The translations under genes were made by a program, and so were the position numbers. Shown piece by piece: positions 53,285 to 61,127 of a stretch of 64,000 nt of DNA; positions within the stretch are counted from its first letter, which is position 1; the number at the start of each line of letters is the position of its first letter. The stretch is from a virus. The notes under the pieces were generated by a model. That model saw only the letters and a program-made list of their open reading frames with translations. It had not been told where the DNA came from and made no database searches. The stretch is from IMG/VR virus record IMGVR_UViG_3300043409_001275, positions 1 through 64,000 of that record. One strand, 5' to 3'.

Positions 53285-55038
53285 TGAAAGCTAATAACTA
53301 CCTAGTAACTTGGACTGACTTAAGTACTATGGGCTTAACCGCTAGAGGAACACCTCCTACCGGATTAGCTATTGCTAATAAAGCTGAATTGATTGCTGCT
53401 TATTATGTAGACCAATCGGCTTCCCCATTTTCTACTTATGCATCAAACAGATGCCCTAGATATCAGGATATAGTTGCATTAGATATACCTTCGCTTTCCG
53501 TATGGGGTGCTAGGGATTCTTATAGTGGGTTTTCGATTAATGCAGGATTAGTATTTACTAACTATTCAGGATTAACTACTAATGATGTTTATAATGCAAT
53601 AGGAGTAAGTAATGATGGAGTTTATGTATGTATTTCAAAAGATTTTGGTTTTTCCGATAATGGGAGATTGATGATATCCAATAATAGCGGCTCAACATTT
53701 ACAGCGATTAGTTTTTATTTTGGTTCGCCATCTAATACAGATATTGTGTTTGGAAAAGTGGGTGTGTCATTCACAGGTCAGTACATGATGGCAATTGTTT
53801 GTAGCACCCCTCCCGGTGGCGGAAGAATTATTGGCTTTTACGGGTCAAGTAATTATGGAAGTAGTTGGACTCCAATAGATTCTAAAAATACTAGTTCGGT
53901 TGGCAATTGCGGTATGTCGCAAAATGGAAGATATCAAACATTTGTATGGTTTTTAAGCGGTGATTCATATAGATATTATTCAACAGATTTTGGTTCGAGT
54001 TGGACATTATCTAGCGCCTTTTCAACAACTCTTTATACTGATATAAAAATGTCAAATACGGGATTATATCAGATAATTTCAGGATATAATGGAGGTACAG
54101 GAGGAGGAAGAATATACGCAAGCTCTAATTCAGGGGGCAGTTTTACAGAGCGCATTTACGATGCAAGTTATTCTATGGATTTTGTGGCTATGACAGATGA
54201 TGGAGTTTATCAAATAGGGATGGGCAAGAGTGGGAAATATTATATTTCAACAGATTCGGGTGCGACATTCCCAATAACAGGAATTATTTCTGGTGGTATT
54301 ATAACATCAATAGCAATGACTGCTTATGATTATGGTTCAACTCCATATATAATGGCTTACTCTTCTAATCAAGCGTATGTATATATTTCAAAATCTCCGT
54401 TTTCATCATGGAGTGCAGTGCCTATAGATAATGTTATTTCTTGGAATAATATACAAAGTAGGGCAATAGTCTATCCATACACACCTGAATTAATTCCTTT
54501 AGAATATTCTTATACATTATACTACGACTATAATGATACACTACCTGTTGTAATAGGATTTACAGTTGCAGATGATGCTTGTTCGGCAGTTAATTCATTT
54601 ACCGTATATTCTAATTATAGCCCTATAAGTGTAGGCGCAACTCTTTATTATGATATTTATGGAACAACAGAAATAGAAGCTGTTCCAAGTAGCGCAGCAT
54701 CTCAAAATTATTATGCAATAGGGAATAACATAATACAATTTTCTGATAATTATACTATTGACTCAATAACATCATGTCCAGTATATGCAGGAGATGTTTG
54801 GTTTGGTACTTATTCAGGCGAAGCTTGTAGCGAAAGTAGTCCACAACAATATTTATATTGGGAAGGAAGCCAATTATTCTACAATGGATTAGTTTTATAT
54901 ACAGATATGGCATTATTATTCCCTTACAATAATACAAGCGGATATACATATTGTAGAAGTGATGGTAGCGGTGGAGGGTTTGATGAATTTAATTTAAGCG
55001 GGGATACATTAGGTTCAGCTACAGGAGTTGCTTGTTAA
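53284..55038 (+). CDS. BNR/sialidase-type propeller spike protein
   Basis: 584 residues. Repeated Asp-box motifs (SxDxGxxW/F) such as YYSTDFGSSWT, ISTDSGATF, ASSNSGGSFT and GSSNYGSSWT between residues about 130 and 380 predict a beta-propeller of the sialidase/VPS10 type. No clear catalytic Arg triad was seen, so it may bind rather than cut glycans. N-terminal 80 residues (TWTDLSTMGLTARGTPPTG) may attach to the fibre; the end carries a Cys/Tyr-rich module (ACSAVNSFTVYSNYSPI, then CSESSPQQYLYWEGSQ). Its start overlaps fibre 2's stop by one base, and its stop overlaps the convergent gene by 4. Confidence 0.65.
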   Translation: MKANNYLVTWTDLSTMGLTARGTPPTGLAIANKAELIAAYYVDQSASPFSTYASNRCPRYQDIVALDIPSLSVWGARDSYSGFSINAGLVFTNYSGLTTNDVYNAIGVSNDGVYVCISKDFGFSDNGRLMISNNSGSTFTAISFYFGSPSNTDIVFGKVGVSFTGQYMMAIVCSTPPGGGRIIGFYGSSNYGSSWTPIDSKNTSSVGNCGMSQNGRYQTFVWFLSGDSYRYYSTDFGSSWTLSSAFSTTLYTDIKMSNTGLYQIISGYNGGTGGGRIYASSNSGGSFTERIYDASYSMDFVAMTDDGVYQIGMGKSGKYYISTDSGATFPITGIISGGIITSIAMTAYDYGSTPYIMAYSSNQAYVYISKSPFSSWSAVPIDNVISWNNIQSRAIVYPYTPELIPLEYSYTLYYDYNDTLPVVIGFTVADDACSAVNSFTVYSNYSPISVGATLYYDIYGTTEIEAVPSSAASQNYYAIGNNIIQFSDNYTIDSITSCPVYAGDVWFGTYSGEACSESSPQQYLYWEGSQLFYNGLVLYTDMALLFPYNNTSGYTYCRSDGSGGGFDEFNLSGDTLGSATGVAC

Positions 55039-57839
55039 ATAGGTAGCTTATCTATAACCATTTGACCGGTAATTGATTTAGTACACTCAAATTGTCTATC
55101 AGTATCTTTATAGTCTTCACACCAATTCCAATCAGCAGGATTTAGTCGGTATCTATTAAAGCATCCACTACATTTCCCTTCGGGTGCAGATATCCTAATG
55201 CAATCTTCTACTTCAGCAAAAGGCTCTGAAAATCCACTTATAATAGCAGTAGGAACACCTAACGACCAAGATAACCAAGATAGACCACTTCCTATGCCTA
55301 TAAATAGCTCCGATTTAAGCATTTCTTCCATAACTGACTCAATGCTACCATTGGGATGTAGAACTACGCCATTTGGGGCTATATTGCCCATATAATCTAT
55401 TCCTTCTTTAGATAATAGTTTAACCACATACCCTTTTCCTAGTAGATAATCCACAACTTCTTGCCATCCCGTAGGGTTATTCCAATACTTTGCTTGAGCA
55501 GTTGAATGAATGGCTATAACCACTTGCTTCACTTTTTCTACCTTTTTTACCTTTAATTTGGCTCTAATTTCCTTGTATTCCAAGCCTAATATGTTGGTGG
55601 CAGACTTCTGCATTGGTATTGTGTGCGGTACTTCAGGCTCTCTATCTTCATTATAAAACCATCCAACCCTATATAAACCATAGATGTTTTGAACTACTGT
55701 CCCCGGCTTTACAAATTCTAGTTCTGGATAGTCAAAAATATCATTCCAAAATGTACTGCAAATCACCGTACAATTATGTTTCTTTTTAAATTCTAGGGCA
55801 TACGGAACCCAAGCCAAAGTATCTCCCAATGATTTACTTTCAAGCGTTATCAAGACCCTTTTACCTTCGTAGTTTAATGTGTTTTCATGGATTAATTTAC
55901 CTTCATCCCATATCTTAAGTTTCCAATTGGTAAACCATTGTCTGTTTAATTTAACCCAATTATTGACATCAATGTGGTTATTATAGACGCATTTGCCATT
56001 GTCATCATAGTATTCAACATAAAATCTTTTATCTATAACTACCTTATCTCTTTGTTCATTATTGGTATAATCTATTCCTTCAACATCTACCTTGTTGTTT
56101 TTCTTTAGGTCTGACATTAAAAGTTCCTTGATATTGTAATCACTTTGTTTTAGGAAATTATAGAATTTAACTTCCAATATATTAAAGGATGTTCCGCTAG
56201 TATAATAGTCTTTTTTATCTTTAAATTTAGTCACAAAAGAATGTATAGCGTCTATTCTAGCTGAAAAGAAAGCAGAGCAATAAGAATTTTCCTCGTAGCT
56301 AGTGCTACCATACTTATAAACTACAAAATCTTCCGTATCTAGTGCTTTAAGATTATCATTAATGGTGGCTTTTGAAAGCTCGTAATCATAGTTTATAATG
56401 TTTACTTTTTTATACCCTAGTTTTTTCGCATACTCAACGCCATTACGCATTAAAGTATAAACACAATACCCATGCTCTTTTTCAAATAGCTCATATATTT
56501 TTTCCCCTTTTTCATTTGTATGGAAATGGTAAAAAGCTACACCATACTTATCAAATTCATCCTTATAAAGCAATGGGTTTTCTTTTGTATAAATAACATA
56601 ATCACATAATGATTGAGCATCTTCTTCTACAGGATAGTTTACAGATAGGATAATATTAGTGTTCAATCTGTTTAAACAATTCTTTAATAGCTGTTTTCTA
56701 AAGTCATTATTAGGATGTGCAAGTACTATGGACACTGCATCTTTATCCCTTTTATCAAATGGGTTGACGCCTTTAATCTCTAAAAAAGGTTGGTCAACAA
56801 AATGTTGAATTATAATAGGCTTTTGCTCTTTTAAGGGCAATTCTAATAGCTTTTTATAGGCTTCTTCATGTCTTAATCCAAAGGTCAATGAGGTATTATC
56901 AGTAGGTACTTTGTAATTACATTCTAAATTATTTAAATCAGTATCAATAGGATTAATATAATCATCATACATTCCCGCATATTGAGGTAGATTACGAGCA
57001 ACAATAGGAAGTCCATTAGCAATAGCTTCACGCAATACCAATGGATTAAGCTCCCAAGTAGAATTGAACATAAAGATATCAGCCGCCATCATGAATAAAG
57101 ATATATCGCTTCTTTCTCCCCATACCTTTACATTTTTAGGCAAATCATTCATTAATGGTCGCCAATAATCCTCAAAATTACCCGCTTGATTACCAATAAA
57201 ATGGAACATCATATCAGGATACTTACGAGCAATCTCAATGCCTTCTTTTTGATTCTTGCCCGGAGTCCATAAGCCTACATTAATAACATGTTTCTTATTC
57301 CCTTCAAACCCTAATTCAGCTCTTGATACCCATCTGTTAGTAGTAAATTGTATATCAATTGGATAAGGTATAGTTACAAATTTAGCATCTAATCCTGCAA
57401 AAATATTCTCATGCCAAGGGGTGCAGAAAGCGTACATATCAGGATGAAAGCGTTTCTCTTCATGTGGTTTAAAGTTGGAATTATGGCAGGTTTCAACGAT
57501 TCTCCACTTTCTATCATTACGATACAAATCAGTGAAAAGCCTATCATTATTCGTTGACTCTGGCATTTCATCTAGGTGGACAATATCTATCTCTTCAGTC
57601 CTCACTATTTCCATCACCCTCATCTTATTCTCACCAAGGCTAAAGAAATTATCCCCCACTAACTTCATTATTTGATTTCTTTGTACGGGGAAAATCTTGC
57701 CATAATCATCATATTCAGCAACAAATATCTCAAACGAATCAGTATAATCTAGTAATGTTTGAATGCGTTTTAACACAAATTGAGGCATCCCCCCCGTTGA
57801 AATGTGGCTCATCAAGTAGAGCAGTTTAATCTTTTTCAT
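55035..57839 (-). CDS. Fused glycosyltransferase: GT4, middle domain and TibC/BAHT-like heptosyltransferase
   Basis: 934 residues. The N-terminal 340 (LMSHISTGGMPQFVLKRIQ, NVGLWTPGKNQKEGIEIARK, PLVLREAIANGLPIVARN) is a GT4 type. The middle (about 365-590) resembles a GT-A-like or unknown sugar enzyme. The C-terminal 330 (VLITLESKSLGDTLAWVPYA, VVIAIHSTAQAKYWN, LFIGIGSGLSWLSWSLG) is a GT9-like fold of the autotransporter O-heptosyltransferase (BAHT/TibC) kind, with a four-cysteine cluster C890, C893, C907, C919 where TibC has its iron finger. That family puts heptose on Ser/Thr of repeat-rich surface proteins. It lies tail-to-tail with the Ser/Thr-rich fibre genes. Confidence 0.75.
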   Translation of the reverse strand: MKKIKLLYLMSHISTGGMPQFVLKRIQTLLDYTDSFEIFVAEYDDYGKIFPVQRNQIMKLVGDNFFSLGENKMRVMEIVRTEEIDIVHLDEMPESTNNDRLFTDLYRNDRKWRIVETCHNSNFKPHEEKRFHPDMYAFCTPWHENIFAGLDAKFVTIPYPIDIQFTTNRWVSRAELGFEGNKKHVINVGLWTPGKNQKEGIEIARKYPDMMFHFIGNQAGNFEDYWRPLMNDLPKNVKVWGERSDISLFMMAADIFMFNSTWELNPLVLREAIANGLPIVARNLPQYAGMYDDYINPIDTDLNNLECNYKVPTDNTSLTFGLRHEEAYKKLLELPLKEQKPIIIQHFVDQPFLEIKGVNPFDKRDKDAVSIVLAHPNNDFRKQLLKNCLNRLNTNIILSVNYPVEEDAQSLCDYVIYTKENPLLYKDEFDKYGVAFYHFHTNEKGEKIYELFEKEHGYCVYTLMRNGVEYAKKLGYKKVNIINYDYELSKATINDNLKALDTEDFVVYKYGSTSYEENSYCSAFFSARIDAIHSFVTKFKDKKDYYTSGTSFNILEVKFYNFLKQSDYNIKELLMSDLKKNNKVDVEGIDYTNNEQRDKVVIDKRFYVEYYDDNGKCVYNNHIDVNNWVKLNRQWFTNWKLKIWDEGKLIHENTLNYEGKRVLITLESKSLGDTLAWVPYALEFKKKHNCTVICSTFWNDIFDYPELEFVKPGTVVQNIYGLYRVGWFYNEDREPEVPHTIPMQKSATNILGLEYKEIRAKLKVKKVEKVKQVVIAIHSTAQAKYWNNPTGWQEVVDYLLGKGYVVKLLSKEGIDYMGNIAPNGVVLHPNGSIESVMEEMLKSELFIGIGSGLSWLSWSLGVPTAIISGFSEPFAEVEDCIRISAPEGKCSGCFNRYRLNPADWNWCEDYKDTDRQFECTKSITGQMVIDKLPI

Positions 57840-57841
57840 TA

Positions 57842-58087
57842 TTATAGGTTTTCTATTTCTTGTTTTACTTCAGCCCAATAGTCTTTCATTCCATATTTTG
57901 CACCACTATATTTTTCAATATTTCTTATTGATGCATCATATATTGAATTAAAACTTTCAATTAATTCATTTACTGCTATCAATGCACATCTTTTAGCATA
58001 AACTATGTATATATCATAATCTAATGCAAAATCTAATTCATTTCTATATTTAATAAATAATTCCTGTGCTTTTTCTTTTGGTGTCAT
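57842..58087 (-). CDS. Conserved small helical phage protein
   Basis: 81 residues. MTPKEKAQELFIKYRNEL, AKRCALIAVNELIESF and a final DYWAEVKQEIENL match a small family common in Bacteroidetes phages. Function unknown. It lies 2 bases upstream of the glycosyltransferase and is its operon partner. Confidence 0.6.
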   Translation of the reverse strand: MTPKEKAQELFIKYRNELDFALDYDIYIVYAKRCALIAVNELIESFNSIYDASIRNIEKYSGAKYGMKDYWAEVKQEIENL

Positions 58088-58109
58088 AGGTTATTTGTTT
58101 TGTTTAAGG

Positions 58110-58153
58110 CAAAGATATTAATTTAATTTAATTAAATAAATTATTTATCTTTG
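58110..58153. promoter_or_regulatory. Divergent promoter pair
   Basis: CAAAGATA at 58110-58117 (read on the minus strand as TATCTTTG) serves the minus unit starting at 58087; TATCTTTG at 58146-58153 serves the plus gene at 58158. The 28 bases between are nearly all A and T. The two -7 boxes are exact mirror images, so one regulator could control both. The plus box lies only 4 bases before its ATG, which implies a very short leader. Confidence 0.5.
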
Positions 58154-58157
58154 TTTC

Positions 58158-58382
58158 ATGAATAAAGTAAAAGAAATATTGCTATCCTATATGACTGCAA
58201 TGAACCCAACAGAAGAGCAGAAGGAAGTAGCTGAAAAAAGACTTGAGATATGTGCTACTTGTGAGTTTTGGAAGCAATCACTTGTTAGGGATTTTTGTAG
58301 TAAATGTGGGTGTACGACTTCAAAAAAGGTGTTTAGCCCTGTTGGTAGTGACGCTTGTCCGGAAAAAAAGTGGACAATATAG
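58158..58382 (+). CDS. Small four-cysteine zinc-binding protein
   Basis: 74 residues. CATC (31-34) and CSKCGC (47-52) form a zinc ribbon, with a further Cys near the end (DACPEKKW). The helical N-terminus (YMTAMNPTEEQKEVAEKRLEI) is typical of a small phage family of unknown function seen before lysis genes. Possibly a nucleic-acid binding or regulatory protein. Confidence 0.6.
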   Translation: MNKVKEILLSYMTAMNPTEEQKEVAEKRLEICATCEFWKQSLVRDFCSKCGCTTSKKVFSPVGSDACPEKKWTI

Positions 58383-58404
58383 GTAAATATAATTAAATAA
58401 TATT

Positions 58405-58412
58405 TATATTTG
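58405..58412 (+). promoter_or_regulatory. -7 element for the lysis operon
   Basis: TATATTTG, then GTTAAAA, 13 bases before the ATG at 58426. No good -33 found. Confidence 0.45.
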
Positions 58413-58425
58413 GTTAAAAATTGAC

Positions 58426-58611
58426 ATGACTCAACATAATTTAGCGGACGCATCGGCATCTATAAGCATACTATCGGCAGTCGTTACTATCAGTTCCATT
58501 CAGCCATTTGTAAGCTTAACTGCTGGATTAGTTGCTATTGGGTCAGGTTTATTTGCAATGAGGTATTATTATTGGAAAACCAAACACATCAAAAAAGATG
58601 GCAACAGCTAA
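58426..58611 (+). CDS. Holin-like membrane protein
   Basis: 61 residues with two likely membrane segments: ISILSAVVTISSIQPFVSL (about 13-31) and AGLVAIGSGLFAMRYYYW (33-50), then a basic cytosolic tail (KTKHIKKDG). Size and topology fit a small holin. It is the first membrane gene of the lysis cassette; a second holin candidate lies at 59755. Confidence 0.55.
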   Translation: MTQHNLADASASISILSAVVTISSIQPFVSLTAGLVAIGSGLFAMRYYYWKTKHIKKDGNS

Positions 58612-59155
58612 AAACATTTTAATACTTTTATTAGTATTAGTTTTAGGTTTTTTTGTACTAGGTGATTCCACTTACATAAAAGACGACCACATAATAACGA
58701 GGGTAGATACCTTAATAAAGGACACTACAATATACAAATATAAGAAAGGGAAGGACATCCCTTTTGTCGTTTTAGACACATTATTTTTAGTTGATTCTAT
58801 AAAAATACACGACACAGCATACATAGTTAAAGATTATAGGGAAGTAAAGCAATATACGGATACTTTACGGATAGATACGGCTCAATACGTATATATTCAC
58901 GATACAATATCTCAAAACAGAATTTTAGGCAGAGGTTATGGCGGACATTTTGTACAAAAAACAATCACAATAAAGAACGATATTTACCACAAGCCTAAAA
59001 ATGAATTATTCTTGGGGTTAATAGGCGATTACAGAAGGTTTGACCAAAAACTAGGAGTCGGAGTGGGTGTTATTTATAAGAAGCAAAAAGAGGGATATAC
59101 ATTTAATTATACAACCAATCACATAAGCGTAGGCTTATATAAAAAATTATTTTAA
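58598..59155 (+). CDS. Spanin-like envelope protein (DUF6808-like)
   Basis: 185 residues. N-terminal membrane helix (NILILLLVLVLGFFVLG, about 6-22), a long periplasmic Asp/Thr/Tyr-rich region with repeated IHDTxxI/TDTLRIDT motifs, and a beta-rich end (LFLGLIGDYRRFDQKLGVGV to a final SVGLYKKLF). Tail with alternating residues and terminal Phe is outer-membrane-like. One protein could thus link the two membranes. Spanin function is inferred from position and layout. Overlaps the holin by 14 bases. Confidence 0.5.
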   Translation: MATAKNILILLLVLVLGFFVLGDSTYIKDDHIITRVDTLIKDTTIYKYKKGKDIPFVVLDTLFLVDSIKIHDTAYIVKDYREVKQYTDTLRIDTAQYVYIHDTISQNRILGRGYGGHFVQKTITIKNDIYHKPKNELFLGLIGDYRRFDQKLGVGVGVIYKKQKEGYTFNYTTNHISVGLYKKLF

Positions 59156-59157
59156 AT

Positions 59158-59424
59158 ATGATACCAATTAAATTTAAAGAGTTTGCATCCAACCCTGTCG
59201 TGGGTACTTTGTTTGTGGTTTTAGTAGCCATTGGCTATTTATATGTTGATGTGCGTTCTACCTTTCAAGGTCAGGCTAAAAATCAAGATGTAAAGATTGA
59301 GAAACTAGAAACTAGGCTGGATGTGGTTACAAATGCTTTACGCAGATGTGATTCAAGTTTAGCAGCAGCAAGTACAAAACTTTCTACTTTGGAGCAATTA
59401 GGTAAAATTCAAAAGATTAACTAA
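59158..59424 (+). CDS. Membrane-anchored coiled-coil protein (i-spanin-like)
   Basis: 88 residues: one membrane helix (VVGTLFVVLVAIGYLYV, about 14-30) then a coiled coil (DVKIEKLETRLDVVTNALRR, then LAAASTKLSTLEQL). This is the usual shape of an inner-membrane spanin subunit. The next gene supplies a lipoprotein-like partner; they overlap by one base. Confidence 0.55.
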   Translation: MIPIKFKEFASNPVVGTLFVVLVAIGYLYVDVRSTFQGQAKNQDVKIEKLETRLDVVTNALRRCDSSLAAASTKLSTLEQLGKIQKIN

Positions 59425-59753
59425 TGAAATATTTATTTATTTTATTTTTATTTGGTTGCGGGGTATCTGCTCAAAAGGTTGACAAGGATATTGAATTTGA
59501 GGAATTAATGAAGCAAGTAGATGCAACCAATGTAAAATCTGCAACAGTTCTAGCAAAGGCAACTAAAAAGGAAAAACAATTAGTTACAAATGCAGTTGCA
59601 ACCATTACCCAAATGAAAAGCGAAATTAGTCAATTAAAAAATGAAATAAGTATTGTGAAAATAGATACTATTTATGTTTACATTCATGATACTATCCAAA
59701 TTAAAGAGAAAAAGAATTTTTGGGGTAAAGTCAAAACCGATACAACTAATTAA
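59424..59753 (+). CDS. Lipoprotein-like o-spanin candidate
   Basis: 109 residues. Signal peptide YLFILFLFGCGVSA with Cys12 in an LFGC context (a lipobox-like site; cleavage after VSA is the alternative), a coiled coil (TITQMKSEISQLKNEISIV) and a tail with IYVYIHDTIQI, the same IHDT motif as in the 185-aa protein. Paired with the membrane protein just upstream. Confidence 0.5.
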   Translation: MKYLFILFLFGCGVSAQKVDKDIEFEELMKQVDATNVKSATVLAKATKKEKQLVTNAVATITQMKSEISQLKNEISIVKIDTIYVYIHDTIQIKEKKNFWGKVKTDTTN

Positions 59754-59754
59754 T

Positions 59755-59979
59755 ATGAAACAATTTTTCACCGAAGATAACGGAAGGTTATCAATGAAGC
59801 GTTTATGTGGTTTATTGTGCGTTGTAGCGTTATGCATTACAATGTACCACAATTCATTTAGCGAATTAAATAAAGCTCCTAGCGAGGCATTAGTGTACGC
59901 AGTTGCAACTTTAGCTTTTGGATGTCTTGGATTAACTACAGCAGAAAAGATATTTAAAAAAGAAGAACCAAAATCATAA
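59755..59979 (+). CDS. Holin (two membrane helices)
   Basis: 74 residues starting MKQFFTEDNGRLSMKRL; the frame is open back to 59674, but that overlaps the upstream gene and lacks a leader. Segments LCGLLCVVALCITMYHN and EALVYAVATLAFGCLGLTTA are membrane-spanning, with a charged tail (EKIFKKEEPKS). The layout is standard for class II-type holins before an endolysin, which follows 3 bases later. Confidence 0.7.
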   Translation: MKQFFTEDNGRLSMKRLCGLLCVVALCITMYHNSFSELNKAPSEALVYAVATLAFGCLGLTTAEKIFKKEEPKS

Positions 59980-59982
59980 TAT

Positions 59983-60447
59983 ATGAAAATTTCAGAACAT
60001 TTAGATTTATCAGAAGTAATCCGTAGCGAAACTGCAAAGCGTCATGGCATTTCAAATATGCCAACAGAAGAACACATAGCTAACTTTAAATTGTTAGCAG
60101 AAAATGTATTTGAAAAAGTAAGGAATCATTTCCGTTGTCCTATTCATATTAGTTCTGGATACAGGAGCAAAGAGCTTAATGCTTGTACGCCGGGGGCTTC
60201 TAAAACATCAGACCATTGTCTTGGTCGTGCGCTTGACCTAGACCAACAAGGGCATAGTCATGGCATAACCAACAAAGAAGTGTTTGATTATATTAAAGAT
60301 AATTTAAATTTCAAGCAATTAATCTGGGAAGGTGGTACAGAACAAGAGCCGGATTGGGTTCATGTAAGTTACGATGAAAGTAATCTCAAAAAAGAAGTTT
60401 TAAGGGCTGTAAAAGTTAATGGTAAAATGACATATTCAAAATATTAA
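59983..60447 (+). CDS. M15 peptidase endolysin
   Basis: 154 residues of the D-Ala-D-Ala carboxypeptidase/L-Ala-D-Glu peptidase M15 type. HISSGYRSKELN (55-66), SDHCLGRALDLD (76-87; His78, Asp85 zinc ligands) and WVHVSY (125-130; His127 third ligand). It cuts peptide cross-links of peptidoglycan once the holin opens the membrane. No signal peptide, in keeping with holin release. Ends at the start of the GIY-YIG gene (one-base overlap). Confidence 0.85.
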   Translation: MKISEHLDLSEVIRSETAKRHGISNMPTEEHIANFKLLAENVFEKVRNHFRCPIHISSGYRSKELNACTPGASKTSDHCLGRALDLDQQGHSHGITNKEVFDYIKDNLNFKQLIWEGGTEQEPDWVHVSYDESNLKKEVLRAVKVNGKMTYSKY

Positions 60448-61118
60448 TGGCATATTTATACAGACATATTAGGTTAGATAAAAATGAACCATTTTATATT
60501 GGTATTGGGAGTGATTCTAATTACAATAGAGCGTATGAAATAAAAAAAGATAGAAGGAATATTGTTTGGTCTAGAATAGCATCAAAGTCTGAAATAGAAG
60601 TAGAGATAATGCTGGATGGGTTAAGTTGGGATAATGCTTGTGAAAAAGAGATTGAGTTCATTAAGTTATATGGAAGAATAGACAATAGCAATGGGATATT
60701 ATCCAATTTAACTGATGGTGGCGATGGTACTCTTGGATTAATTGTTAGTGAAAAAACAAGAAAAGAGAACAGTGAAAGATTTAGTGGGAAAGGTAATCCT
60801 ATGTATAATAAATCTCATTCTAAAGAATTAATAGAGCAAATAAGATTAAAAAATATGGGGAAGGTTGCTTGGAATAAAGGCTTAAAAACAGGTGCGAATA
60901 TAAAATTATCAAAAGCTAAAAAAGGTTGCATTGCTTGGAATAAAGGCTTAAAAAATGTTAATGGGGTATCATTATCTAAACTTGTTTTAAATCTTCAAAA
61001 CGGAGTTTATTATCAATCTTGCAAAGAAGCATCTTTTGTATATGGGTACAAGCATAGTACATTAAAGTCGATGCTAAATGGAACTAATAAAAATAAAACC
61101 TCATTGACTTACATTTAA
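60447..61118 (+). CDS. GIY-YIG homing endonuclease with NUMOD modules
   Basis: 223 residues. The GIY-YIG core appears as YLYRHIRLDKNEPFYIGIG (3-21), then catalytic region with WSRIASKSEIEVEIML and ACEKEIEFIKLYGR. NUMOD3 repeats follow (GKGNPMYNKSHS; KAKKGCIAWNKGLKN), then a C-terminal module (SKLVLNLQNGVYYQSCKEAS) nearly the same as in the HNH homing endonuclease at 38394-38927. It is inserted between the endolysin and the phosphoesterase. Confidence 0.85.
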   Translation: MAYLYRHIRLDKNEPFYIGIGSDSNYNRAYEIKKDRRNIVWSRIASKSEIEVEIMLDGLSWDNACEKEIEFIKLYGRIDNSNGILSNLTDGGDGTLGLIVSEKTRKENSERFSGKGNPMYNKSHSKELIEQIRLKNMGKVAWNKGLKTGANIKLSKAKKGCIAWNKGLKNVNGVSLSKLVLNLQNGVYYQSCKEASFVYGYKHSTLKSMLNGTNKNKTSLTYI

Positions 61119-61127
61119 ATAACCCTT

